Shown here in pieces: positions 1 to 11,158 of a stretch of DNA of 64,000 bases (position 1 is its first letter; the number at the start of each line of letters is the position of its first letter). The position numbers were made by a program, and so were the translations under genes. This stretch comes from Mesostigma viride. Taxonomy: Eukaryota > Streptophyta > Mesostigmatophyceae > Mesostigmatales > Mesostigmataceae. The stretch is taken from contig RPFO01000165.1 in the NCBI GenBank assembly GCA_009746045.1, forward strand, positions 3,302,641 through 3,366,640, written 5' to 3'. Below the pieces are notes generated by a model. That model did not search any database, was not told where the DNA came from, and was given only the letters and a program-made list of their open reading frames with translations.

Positions 1-1
1 T

Positions 2-1034
2 TGCCGGGCCTATTGCCGCCAGCAGCCTGTTGTAGCGGCAGCTGGCCCGGCCTCAGTCAGGGATGACTACAACACAAGTGGACCTTTCACAACAATTCAG
101 GCGGACAAGGTCGCGTTCCCCGCGCCGGGGGAGGGGGGCACCGTGGACGTGCTGGGGCTCTTGCCGCCCTCGGTGGCGGCCGTGTATGCCAGCGAGGAGA
201 CGCTGGTGCGACTGCTGACACCCGGCGAGCGGCGGGTGCGGTTCCGGGCCACCCGCGGGTGCGCCCCTGCGGAGTACATCAAGCTGTTGCTGCGCGCGTT
301 GGAGGCCGGGGTTGTCGGGGGGTTTTATGAGCAGGCGCCCCCAGCAGTAAATGGGGTGGCGGGGCGCACGAAGCCGGACGGCTCGATGTGACTCATCGTG
401 GACAACCGGCCTGGCAACTGGCTCCTGGTAGACCCCCCCGCGGCCCTTCTCCCCCACCTTGGGGTGATAGCCGAGCTGTGGGTGCGGGCTGGCTGCCCGG
501 TGTTCGGGGGCACTTCCGACCTCGAGGGCTACAACAATCGCCTGCGGCTCCCCGACTGGCTGCGCAAGAACTGCGCTTGGCCGGCTGTGGACTCCCGGGA
601 CGTCGGGCTGCCCGGGCCCGCCCGGCGGGTGTGGCCGTGGATGCGCTGCTGGCCCATGGGTAACAAGCACGCCGTGGTGGTGGCCCAGGTGATCCACATG
701 GCGGTGCTGTACCGCTCTGGGGATTTGGATCCCCGTCGGGGCGTCAGCATTAACATGGCCCAGCTCCTGCTGGTGGTGGACAAGGGACCCTTGGGCCAGA
801 CGGTGCGCCTCCGGTGGGAGGAGGACCAGGCCAACCCCTTGGCCCCCGCCGCCATCTTCGACCCGCCGCACGACGAGGAGGGCCTCCATGCCATCACCAT
901 CGACGACCTGCACGTCTCCCACTGTGCAACGGCGACGGGTGTCAACCAGCAGCTGGCGCGGGCCGCGGCAGCCTATGCAGCAGCGGGGCTGCCGCAGAAG
1001 GCGAGTAAGGTGGTGCCGGCCACTGAGCCCCGAC
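2..1034 (+). pseudogene. Reverse transcriptase of the YR element, 5' part (interrupted)
   Basis: The frame is open from the window edge to 1034 except for one TGA at 389-391. That stop falls inside the RT block KPDGSM*LIVDNRPGN, where the expected residue is Arg (CGA to TGA). Downstream are TSDLEGYN, the PMGNKHAV block and TIDDL, the catalytic (Y/x)xDD box near 898-912, followed by the thumb-proximal AGLPQKASKVVP. These match DIRS/PAT-type RT. The gene continues at 20033 after the Copia-1 insertion, with a 1-base frame offset at the CCCC run (1028-1031). The long open frame on the opposite strand (53-922) is a shadow of this GC-rich coding sequence. Confidence 0.8.
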
Positions 1035-1555
1035 AGTTATTCTAGGGCTTCAGGCCTAGACTATCAGTACACGTGGCGTTGTCCCCGTCTCCCAAGTGGG
1101 ATACGGACATGGACGGTGGTGTAGTACACTGGACATATCTCTACTAGGGTTTAGATCCGCACGTGCCATATTGGGCACGTGGGTGCTAGATATTAGCACT
1201 GAGATATGTAGGGCACACGCACGTGGGTATTCACGTGGTAGGGTTTATGAGCTGTGATGCAGACCACAAGGTGGCTGCAGTGCTAGTCCTGTACGGAGGT
1301 CCTAGGGGAGGTCCAGGACCGTCCACGTAGTGCTGCTAGGCAGTCGTTGCCTGTGGGCATCGTATCAGTCCTAGCTGGAGTAGATCTAGCTGGACGGAGT
1401 CAGCACCTCATTGGTTAGCACTAGTGCAGGACAGCTAGGTTACCCTAACCTACGTGCCCATGCAATCCAGCTTGGCAAGCTTGCATGGATTGATATTATG
1501 CCAGCCATTGCATAATCCAACACACGTTCGCTTTCATTGCACAAGTGCATTAACT
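1035..1555 (+). repeat. Copia-1 5' LTR
   Basis: The LTR begins AGTTATTCTAGG and ends GTGCATTAACT. It contains a short stem-loop built on CACGTGCC/GGCACGTG (about 1160-1181) and further CACGTG-like motifs, which may be transcriptional control sites. One extra G near 1150 distinguishes it from the 3' copy. The sequence following the LTR (TGCATTAATAAAAAC) is the candidate primer-binding region but does not match a tRNA I recognise. Confidence 0.93.
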
Positions 1556-1604
1556 TGCATTAATAAAAACTCTCACGGTTTTTATACTCCACTATCATCC
1601 TACA

Positions 1605-2923
1605 ATGTCGAACGTTTCCGATCACGATGGCTCTTCGGAGTCGAGCCTTTCGCCGTCGTCCGAGGATTTGGATTACCGGGCTGCAGTGAGGGGCCGACAG
1701 GCGAGGGGCGACCACGCTGGCAGCGATGCCGGCAGTGGTCGCTCGTCCTCGGACGAGGATCCGAGGTACATTGATCAACTGGCGTCGAGACCGCCGGTAT
1801 ACAATGTCTGGCGACCCAGTGCGCCACCGGCAGCAGGGCAGCCCACGGCACCAGAGTTGGTAACTGGGCCGGGGAGGATGGTGCCGATTTTGGGGGACAT
1901 CCCGTCGGATGGGTACGACGAGGATGAAGACCTTGTTGATCTCGAGCTTCCTGAGGACAAGGCGAAGCGAGAGGAGATGCTACGCCGGGAGGCAGAACGC
2001 CTTCGGCAGGAGGCTCAGCTGCGCCGGGAGCTGGAACAGCAGCGCGAGCTGGAGGCTCAGCGCGAGGTGCAGCTGCGCACGGAGCAAGAGATAGACAGGA
2101 TCGCCCGGGAGCTCGCGGAGAGGCAACGAGAGAGGGATCGGGTGGCTCGGGCAGGCTTGCGCGCGGGACCGACAGGTGCGCGCGAGGCGCCCCCCTATGT
2201 GCTGCGCAAGAAAAATGAGCTCTTTACCTTTGCTCACCGGCGCACCGCGCGCAACTTTCGGCGCATGGCAGGGGATGTCTTGCAGGAAACAGACTCCTCG
2301 GTCGAGATGCAGCCGGGGGAGCGGGGTGAGGAACTGGTCCTGATGGACCCGGCCATGGTAGAGGCGGAGAGACTGGCCAAGATTGACTACGCCCGGCATT
2401 GCCAGCGTAAGGCAAAGCGGGCGATGGCGAGGTCCATGGCAGAGAATAGCTTGGCTCGGGAGCGTGCGGCCAGGGAGGCACAGCATCGGGAGCTGCGCCG
2501 ACTTCGGGCGAAGGCGCACGACGCCACAGAGAAGACCCGGCGTCATCAGGCGCGCTTGGACGCAGCCATGAAGCGGTCGGAGGCGGCACTGGCGGCGATG
2601 GTGGGCCCGGCTAGGAGGGAGCAGGAGGCCAGGCTGGCGCGGAAGAGCAGGCGGAACGCACGCGCCCTGGACAGGCGCATGCGTAAGGAGGAGAGGGCAC
2701 TCCGCCGGTATCAGGAGGCGGCCAGGACCTGGGCTCTGCAGGGCGAGTTTGGAGACGCCATCCGCTTTGAGCGCGGTCTGGCGCCCCATGAGCCGGTGCC
2801 CGAAGACGCGGTACTGGACTTCATGCGCACACCGCAGCCAGCCCGGGCACGGCGAGGAGCAGCGTTGTTACACGCGCGTGAGCGCGTGCGGGCTGGCGCA
2901 GACACACCCTACCCCCCACCCCC
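1605..2923 (+). CDS. Copia-1 gag, N-terminal part (split by Copia-2)
   Basis: The ATG at 1605 lies 50 bp after the LTR. The protein opens with a Ser/Asp/Glu-rich acidic segment (residues 1-60), then a Pro-rich stretch, then a long Glu/Arg-rich helical region (about residues 115-400) with many EAERLR/RRELEQQ-type heptads that should form a coiled coil. The original frame continues across the Copia-2 insertion. Joining 2923 to 14156 keeps the same reading frame into a Pro/Thr linker, so the 28 codons read beyond 2923 are Copia-2 LTR. Copia-3 gag has the same plan. Role by position: capsid/nucleoprotein. I see no sequence match to a named gag family. Confidence 0.8.
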
Positions 2924-3380
2924 AGTTGGATGGAGACTAGGGACGACGAACAACTGCTGAAGCTGAAAGCGAATGATGATTGTATTACAATAATACAATG
3001 AGAGAGCAATGGAAGCTGAGGGCTCAGAATGGAACGTCTGGGCAAACTCGGGTGCTGCGGCACTCCCCAGTGCTACGCCTATATGCCTATGGCGGTGCTA
3101 CCTGCAGCACCTCACCAGTGGACAACTGTACACTGCAATGCCATGCGACCACGTCACTAGCATCAACTACACTCGGCCCGTCCAGAACCGGATAACCCGG
3201 GTCTGGCGGGTCGAGCTAGAGTCTAGGCACAGTCTGGCACTAACCGCACATCGGTCCACATGACACCTCAGTACCGTACACCCTGCCGTACTGTACTGAG
3301 GTGTCCCGCTCAGCCGCGGTAGGCAATACGCGGCGCGCAGGCCGGAAATCCGTGTGTCAGCCTAAGCATCTCATCTAACT
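2924..3380 (-). repeat. Copia-2 3' LTR
   Basis: This 457-bp copy reads identically to 13694-14150. It contains an inverted repeat, GACACCTCAGTAC paired with GTACTGAGGTGTC, near 3263-3306. CCTCAGTACC also occurs in the Copia-3 LTR, a possible shared control element. Confidence 0.93.
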
Positions 3381-4453
3381 CCCATTATGTTTTCCTTTCA
3401 GGTTGAAGGCTAGCGACTTCAAGCCTGACCCTGCCCAGCTAGGAGACTGACTCCAAGCTGACTGAGGTGCTGAGCAACTGACACCCATACTGCAACATCT
3501 GGACTGAAAAAGATGGGCCCCAGAACTCGTGCAATACTTGTGATGGCATCACGTTTAGCTCAACATGCCCGGGGAGTTCCTCCTCCTCGCGAGCCCACAA
3601 GGGAGATAGCTATGCCTGTCTGCCTATCCAGGGAGTGCATCACCAGCCAAGAGAGCCATTGTAAAAAAAATGCCAAGGTAACCGTTTAAGAGGTTCCATG
3701 TTGTTCCATCATCATCGCCCACTCAGAGAGAAAAGACCCAGCCAGGCTGGGTCAACTGTCAGAGCTCAGGTTACCTGCAACCTGAGTAGTGACAGTGGGC
3801 AGGTTTATTACACCCTGCACTGTCCATGTTGTACCTGGACAACATGTGAGGACCAGCCACCCCTGCCCTGCACAGAGGGTGCTGAAGTCCTAGTGACAGG
3901 TGACAGGACTATGACATCCTGGACCTGTCCACATGGCACCTGCACCACGTGTGAGACCAGCCACCCCTGCCCTGCACATGGGTGACTAAAGTCCTGGTGA
4001 CAGGTGACAGGAATATTTCATCCTGCACCTGTGCTGAGCACGTTGTACTAGACAACATGACAGCACCCATGCCTTTACTGCCACTGAACAGTAAGGCCAG
4101 GTGGCCCAGGATATCCGCAGTGAACTGGGGTCCTGGGTAACCACCTGTCAAGGGAGCTTTGACCCTCCACTTGAATGGGGGGCACCTGAGCCACTGAGCT
4201 CAAGGCCAATCCACCAAGGCATACGCCCTAGTGTATAAAGGTGTGAGATACATCCCATGCCCACCTATGAAGGTGTGCATAACGAAATTCCATGGTGTTG
4301 AAAAAATCAAAACAGATTTTATTGGGCATAGGGCACGCAGATGTATGAAAAACAGACTCCAACCAACCCCCCTTGCTGGAAGCCACAACCTACCCCTTGG
4401 ACCTGCCCAAGGGGTACTGGGTGACCTAGGCGGCCCTGGTGAACAGGACCCTG
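3381..4453 (-). other. Copia-2 3' untranslated region with internal direct repeats
   Basis: No open frame of note lies between the pol stop (4454) and the 3' LTR. A unit of about 104 bp occurs twice (around 3852-3955 and 3956-4059; shared blocks ACCAGCCACCCCTGCCCTGC and TGACAGGTGACAGGA), with a more diverged third copy upstream (from about 3780). The region carries several short stems around TGTTGTAC...GACAACATG. The function is unknown. Confidence 0.6.
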
Positions 4454-6836
4454 CTAGGCGTCCCCCCTATGGGGCAGGGTTGCCTGCTTGCCATAGGGGT
4501 TCATCAAGTGGTACAACAGCTGGTATTGGTCAGCTGCCTGCTGAGGCACTTTAGTGAGTGCATCAGCAGCGTTGTGTTTGTCCTCCACGTGACGGGTGGA
4601 CTCCCAGTAGGTGGACTCCTGTTTGAGGACCACCCAGTCAAGATCAGTGTGCACAGCATAGGGGTTAGCAAGGAAACTGAGGACTGACTGACTGTCAGTG
4701 AGCAAGTGTGCCACCACCCCAGCATTGCTGCCTGCTTGCATCTGCAACCAAACCAGCACATGATTCAAGTACCTGGCATGAAGCACTGCTGACACCACTG
4801 CCCTGCACTCAGCAGCATTGCTGCTGACAGCCTTGCGTCTATGCAACCGGCTGTACCACGAAATGAGAGACAAGGGTGCATCATCATTCTGCACAAAATA
4901 CAAGCCTGACTCCCTTGCCTGCAACTTGGTAATCTGCCTGGACTCCATGGAACTATCCATCATAGCTTGGATGTGAATGGTTTTGTGGAGATCCAAGGAG
5001 TGCAAGATAAGGGGAGGGCCTTCCTGAAGAGTTTTGGTGACGGCTTTGTGACCTACTTGCATCAAGACCTCATCATCAACTCTGCTAACCACAGCCAGGT
5101 GAGGTGCACACGTTGAGCACAACCACCCCAGCTTGCCTCTAATGGTAGGACAGGCTCCAGGTTTGATTTTTGTTTGCAAAACCTCCAAGCAGCTATGCAT
5201 GTAATCATTGGGAGAGTAGAGTGCACACACCCACTGGTTTTGATGCTGCTGGAGTTGTAACATTGTGCCACAAAATTTTATGGCAGTGGTACCCAGCTCT
5301 ACTTGCTTGCCAATCTCAAAATGCTGTGACACTTGTTGAATGAACTCATCCACAGCACGCCTTGGCCCAGCAATCAGCTGATCATCCCCATGCCACACAA
5401 AGGTAAGAATGCCATGAGGGTGTGGGACCACAAAGAAGCAGGGGTCTATGTCATCATATCTAGCCCCTAGCTTTTCAAACACAGCCTGAGCTGACATTCT
5501 GAAAATGCGAGGGGCTGATTGCAGCCCTTCAACACCTATGTTAGCTTTCAGATACTGCTGAGGAATGTGTTTTGCCCAAACTCTGGGAGTGGAGACTACA
5601 TACACCTGACCATGCCACACTTGTTGTGCTATCTCAGGTGAGCCTTTCAAGAAAGCCCTTTTAATGTCTGTAGCCTTACATACATAGTCATCCCCATCAT
5701 TGAGATGACCCACAAAGACAGACAGCAAGATTTTTAAGGATGTTTGCTGAATGCCTGGCGTGTACAGCTCTGCCTCTGTCAGATCAGTGGTGCCCTTGAA
5801 CTCTGTCACACAAGGTCTAGCATGAAAAATGACTGACCCATCTGCTGCTGGCTTATGTTTACACACAAACTTCATGCGCAAATGCTTGCACCCTGCAGGC
5901 TTTTTGTCAATAGGTGTGACAGGAGGAGTATGAGAAGGGCTAAGAGGATCTGGCACTACCCATTCTTCCCTGGCCTTGTTAAAGGCCTCCACCCATTTTA
6001 GGAATCCTATGTGTGTGCGACAGTCTTGCTCTATCTGTTCATAAGAAAGAGGAGACATTTTAGCCACATCATGCTTGCCCAATCCAAATGAGTTGGGATG
6101 AAGTTTTTGGTTATGAACCAAGTATGCCACACAGGGTTCTTGCCCTGGGGCATACTTGGGTGTAGCAAATTTTACAGAAGCAATGTTGGTGTTAAGAAGT
6201 TTTTCAAGAGAAATTTTGAAATGATTCAGATCAACACCACCCATGTCCTGGATGGATAGGCGATCACTGGAGATGAGGACACCAGGGTAACAGAGAAAAG
6301 GATCCCCCAATAAAGCATTCCCTTTATAACCTTCCAAGACCTGAAAAGGAGTAGGGATACCGAGTATAGTCAACATGACCTGACCTAATACCTTGAGGGA
6401 TGACTGCCCTGAGAAATCAGCCACATGGTGCCAGGGTGAAGGTTCCAAAGGCATATGAGGCACAGCCAGGGCACTAATAATGCTGACCTGGGCTTGTGTG
6501 TCCACTGCAACCATAAAGGGGCTATTGTCCTGCTGCCCAACCTTCCCCACCTTAGCTGATCCTGCAGCAGTTTGAGCTTTAGCTCTATGAGCTGCTTGTA
6601 AAATGCGAACAGCGTCTGCTAGGCTGCGTTTGGAAGGTGCAGCTAGTGGCTGAGCTGTGTTCACACTTGAAGAGGTGATAGGTTGCTGATCACCTGTTTT
6701 GCCAATGTGACCCTCTGCTGCAGGGGGCCAAGCCTGCAGTGACTGCTTACAATCATCAAGGGTGACCTGGGTGTCACAGTGGGTGTGGCTCTCACACTCA
6801 CCAGTGGGTGTTCCAAACAACCACTCACTGGGCAAC
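4454..6836 (-). CDS. Copia-2 pol, C-terminal part: retropepsin-like domain, RT, RNase H
   Basis: This is the 3' portion of pol, fused in frame to the integrase part (9541-11124) once the insert at 6842-9535 and one TSD are removed. The order is a linker; a retropepsin-like domain with AVDTQAQVSII (about 6486-6518) and the later ALLGDPF block; a Copia-type RT with KATDIKRAFLKG, GVEGLQSAPRIF and the catalytic VWHGDDQLI (HGDD at 5381-5392); then RNase H with MMDSSMESR, AECRAVV, LLTDSQS and DKHNAADALTK. The usual Copia catalytic box is YVDD, so HGDD is unusual but shared by all three families here. The protease triad reads DTQA where DTGA or DSGA is expected. The stop at 4454 is clean. Confidence 0.9.
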
Positions 6837-6841
6837 GCTGG

Positions 6842-7457
6842 TGTCAGGAATATGCCCCAATATGCCTGACAAGTCTAGCACTTACTAATCTAGATAAAGT
6901 TCGGGTAGTCCGTAGTTAAGTCAGAACAACCTACAACGCCAGTATGACTGCGTAGAGCTCATGTTTGGCTACAACTTTGCCACTAGAATCACCTTGATCT
7001 GAGCTCTAGGTAGAAAGTTATGAGTCTTTTCATATATATGTGCCTGGTCACTATACGGCACTGTAGTACAATCCATGTCGTGTCATGTGGCGCATGGCCC
7101 ATATAGGACAGGCGCCAATAATTCAATTCGTGGCACCTGGACCGTCAGCTAGGCGTACCTAATTCTGTCTGCCATGGTACAACCATGATTTGCCAGCAGG
7201 CAGCATCTAGCACTGGTTAAGTGTTGCCTAGCTGTCATGTTAAGTTAATTATGTTGTGGTCCTGCCGACCAGCCATATAGGTGGTGGCTGGGCTACACGC
7301 CAGATCATCTTTTCTGACCACCACTATTCTAGAAGATGGCACCTTTCAGCCATGGTGGTTGACAAAATATTTCCATCATGACAAAGTCGTAAATGAGGTC
7401 ATCATTATTAATGTAATATCAACAACCTCCCATGGTCATAGCATGACATTTTTGACA
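6842..7457 (+). repeat. LTR (left) of non-autonomous element copy 1
   Basis: 616 bp, TG...CA ends, matched by 8921-9535. A few bases such as ATCATCTTTTCTG versus CTTCTTTTCTG near 7303 differ between the two LTRs. Both share variants that distinguish them from copy 2, so the two copies inserted independently. Confidence 0.9.
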
Positions 7458-8920
7458 TGGCATCGGAATGAGGGGGGTTGTGATCTTTCCAAATCGGGCA
7501 AATTTTTGCCTGGGCAGCATTTCGGCAAGAACTTTCGGAATTCTAATCCGTTGGTGCCACTCAACATGTCCACGGAATCAGCATCAAATTGCGCATCTAT
7601 TGAACCAAGTCCGGCGTCATTCCGTGGAGTATTGCGTCGGCTACGAATTTTCTTGCGGCAGGCCCTGTTTGCTCCGAATTTCGACCTTAAACGACCTCTT
7701 GCATGAGCTTCACTAAACATTCAGATTTCTACATTGTCGGCACTTGGGCGCAGCGGTTCACGCTTTATTTTATTACCCTGGGTGACTACCGGTTGCCAGC
7801 CGTGACCAGCCTTGCAAAGCCCAAGACCCCTTTGTTCTTCTGAGAATACAACGAGCTTGATGGCGCCTATATAAAGCGACCACAAATGTTTTACACGGTG
7901 GGCCACCTTCCAGGCGACATGGGGTTTCTTTTTCCTAGTTCCAGCCAAGCATTATTCAGATTTTTTGCCAGTCGCCATGGTTTGGAAGCACCATCGTACA
8001 TGAGCAGCTATGCACGGACCACTACAACGGCATCAACTACAATGCTCCATCCCACGTCGGTGCGGGGAAATCTTGCAGCATCCACCTGGTTCTCCTCTCG
8101 CACCCTTGGCTTTTCTTCAATGGGAAACAGCTCGTTTAAATGCCGCTCGCCAGCCGCAGCAGCCGTCATTAGTTAAGTGGCCAGTGACAGCCAACTGCCG
8201 CACGCAGCCGTAGTGCAGTACCCAGCACGCGCCATACAGCATGATAGGAAATAGTAGCAGCAGTCAGCCACACACCACAGCCTGACTCGCTTGTGGTAGT
8301 TGTTGCAACCAGCTGCAGATACCTACCAGCACCCCATCAGCATGGCAGCACACAGTCGCAGCAGCCAGCAACACACAGCAGCCTGATCAGCTCTTAGTAG
8401 TAGTTGCAGCCAGCTGCACGTACCTGCCAGCCAAATCGCCACTTCAGACCAGCATCAATGCCACCAGCCAGCAGTACGCAGCCGTCTAGTCAGCGGTTAG
8501 TAGTCACTGCAGCTAGGTGCCTGTAGCTGCTCACACCCACTGCGGTCGTCGCCAGCTCCTGATAAATGATTCCAGAGCGACTCCTGCCATTACCAGCTTT
8601 TACGTCCACGATTCCAAGGGGGGCACCCTTCCAGGGGCATCTACACACGGGGCCGAGCTGGATCCAGTCCTTGTTTTTTCCCAGTATTTCTACGTGACCT
8701 GGGGCACCCTGTTCTTCACCTGGCGCACTCCCAGGGCCACTTGGGGGCCATGTGACCCTTAGCTCCAACTGCTACTCTTGCCTATTTCTCCTTTCAGCAT
8801 GACCGGGTTAGCCGTGTAAGGGGGGAGAGCTTGGGTTTCTTTATACCCGACTACCCTCACTATCCATGTGTTACTTGCCAGGGGGGGTGAGCTTGTATAC
8901 GGCATTTGGTGCAAGGGGCA
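7458..8920 (+). other. Interior of non-autonomous LTR element copy 1
   Basis: The interior is non-coding by all signs: frames are short (under about 100 codons) and show no motifs. The middle part (8170-8560) is rich in CAGCAG/CCAGC-type repeats. The same interior recurs at 53519-55001 with scattered differences and an 18-bp indel near 8605/54673. No tRNA gene or gag remnant was seen. Confidence 0.7.
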
Positions 8921-9535
8921 TGTCAGGAATATGCCCCAATATGCCTGACAAGTCTAGCACTTACTAATCTAGATAAAGTTCGGGTAGTCCGTAGTTAAGT
9001 CAGAACAACCTACAACGCCAGTATGACTGCGTAGAGCTCATGTTTGGCTACAACTTTGCCACTAGAATCACCTTGATCTGAGCTCTAGGTAGAAAGTTAT
9101 GAGTCTTTTCATATATATGTGCCTGGTCACTATACGGCACTGTAGTACAATCCATGTCGTGTCATGTGGCGCATGGCCCATATAGGACAGGCGCCAATAA
9201 TTCAATTCGTGGCACCTGGACCGTCAGCTAGGCGTACCTAATTCTGTCTGCCATGGTACAACCATGATTTGCCAGCAGGCAGCATCTAGCACTGGTTAAG
9301 TGTTGCCTAGCTGTCATGTTAAGTTAATTATGTTGTGGTCCTGCCGACCAGCCATATAGGTGGTGGCTGGGCTACACGCCAGACTTCTTTTCTGACCACC
9401 ACTATTCTAGAAGATGGCACCTTTCAGCCATGGTGGTTGACAAAATATTTCCATCATGACAAAGTCGTAAATGAGGTCATCATTATTAATGTAATATCAA
9501 CAACCTCCCATGGTCATAGCATGACATTTTTGACA
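8921..9535 (+). repeat. LTR (right) of non-autonomous element copy 1
   Basis: 615 bp, the partner of 6842-7457. It is preceded by GGTGCAAGGGGCA, a weak purine tract. Confidence 0.9.
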
Positions 9536-9540
9536 GCTGG

Positions 9541-10897
9541 GATGCCAGGCAACTGTACAGGGCTGTCGGCCAACAGCTCTTCCTCCTCTGCCACGTCTGA
9601 CACAGTTGGAAAATAAAATTTCATCCTGTGAGGTGAACACCTGTGAATCTTTCCCGTGTCATTGTGTTTAACTAACACTGTCCTGCCAGTGGTGTTAAAT
9701 TTTAGGATGGTGGCTGGCCCATGCCAGGTACCCACCTTGCCTAGTCCCGACTCCTTGTAGAATAGGACCTGATCCCCTTCTTTGAAGGTGGGACGTGGAT
9801 GCTTTGCATCCTTGACAGCTAACCTGCTAGCTGTCTGTGCTCGCTGTGCGTTGTATAGGGCTAATACCTCAGGTGGATAAATGCCTGCATGCAATCCATC
9901 TGGTGTAATGATCACCCCTTGTGGGGTTTTCATGAGTGGCCTCCTGTTGAGGACTTGGCACAACCTGGTGGACCACAGAGCTCTGTCAGCATATGACCCA
10001 CTGTCAGCCAGTAGATTACCATCTTCCTTGGCTACAAGGGTTTTAATGGACCTGATGGCCCTTTCAATAATGCCTTGCCTCTCATGATCTTCTAGCCCAG
10101 CCAGATCAATAGCCTCACACCCTGGTTCATTGGCAAGACACGTGAACTGTTGATCCAGTAACAATGCCTCCACAGGGTAGTACCTGGCCTGAGCAATCAA
10201 GAGAGCCCTGAGCAACTGTGTCTTGTCCATTCCAGGTAATGGTTCAATGGTTGTGTACCTTGACCATGCATCTTTAAGTGCCAAGTAAGATTGTCCTTTG
10301 ATATGAAAGACATCTCCTACCACCCTGCCCTTGCACTTAGGTGGGGTAGCTACATGCCACTTAGGGGGTTTGGGTGCATTAAACTGACAATGCTGGCAGT
10401 GGGATCGGACCACCTGGCATGCACGTCTGAGTGCTGCCCCCCCTATTGCTGCTGCCACCACCTCTGCACTCACTTCATGCCCATAAAGGAAATGCAACTG
10501 CAAAGCAAGCTCCTGAAAACTGATCTGAGCATCCTCTGCTGGGGACACTCTGCACACCTTGGGAACCATAGATGTGTATGTTGGTTTAGAGACATAATCT
10601 TCTGAAACCAGCTGTAGCACCTTTCCAGAACTGCTCACTGCTCTGACAGTGGGGCATGCAGATGAAAGAGGTGAAGCAGGCACACTCAAGCCAGCATGAG
10701 AGGGAGACTCACACTTCTTGCCGTAAGGAGGCCGCTTGCAGTCCTTGGGGTCACCGTGGGGCGGCCCGTGGCACTTGTGGCACAGGACGTCCAAATGCCC
10801 CAGCTCGTCCACGTTCTTGCGGCAGGTGGGCCGTTCGTGGTACTTCATGCCACAGCGGGTGCACCGCTGAGAAGACTTGTCCTCCTTGTCCTGCTTC

Positions 10898-10942
<45 letters not shown>

Positions 10943-11124
10943 TTGTTTTTGTTGTTGTTGTTGTTGTTGCTGTTGCTGTTGTTGTTGTTGTTGCTGGAGC
11001 TGCCCCCCTTGGAGGGAGACTGCCCCTTACCCTTGCCCTTGCCCCAGCCCCTGCCCTTGCCCTTGCCCTTGCCCTTTCCCTTTCCCTTAAACATTTGTCC
11101 CAGCAGGGACTTGACTTCTGCCAT
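9541..11124 (-). CDS. Copia-2 pol, N-terminal part: zinc knuckle and integrase
   Basis: The frame starts at the ATG at 11124 with a Lys-Gly repeat tail, an Asn-rich tract encoded by a (GTT)n/(AAC)n run (about 10906-10990), and a CX2CX4HX4C knuckle (CTRCGMKYHERPTC). Next is an integrase with the HHCC-like pre-integrase element (HFLYGH ... HCQHC), then the core with GDVFHIKG, LLLDQQFT and DHERQGIIER. Only 29 residues separate the second Asp from the ER glutamate, against 35 in typical DDE integrases. The C-terminal part (GDQVLFYKESG, WHGPATILKF) resembles the usual integrase tail. The gag frame upstream is offset by +1 within a G6 run near 11190. The pol frame then runs into the insert at 9540. 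Confidence 0.88.
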
Positions 11125-11158
11125 AGTGACAGGTCTCTTGCTCCTGTCTTCCCTCTCC

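Larger units (their letters stand above)
6842..9535 (+). mobile_element. Non-autonomous LTR element, copy 1 (LARD/TRIM-like)
   Basis: LTRs of 616 and 615 bp begin TGTCAGG and end TTTTTGACA (canonical TG...CA). The TSD is GCTGG (6837-6841 and 9536-9540). The interior of about 1.46 kb has only short open frames and nothing resembling gag or pol, so movement must depend on proteins supplied in trans. The base run after the 5' LTR, TGGCATCGGAATGAGG, resembles an initiator-Met-tRNA type primer site in its first bases. A second copy is at 52903-55618. The first 29 bp of the LTR are a near-palindrome (TGTCAGG...CCTGACA). Orientation is assigned from the primer-like site only. Confidence 0.88.

Noticed and set aside
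53-922. 289-codon minus-strand open frame
   Set aside because: It is antisense to the RT fragment that has clear RT motifs, and reflects high GC only.
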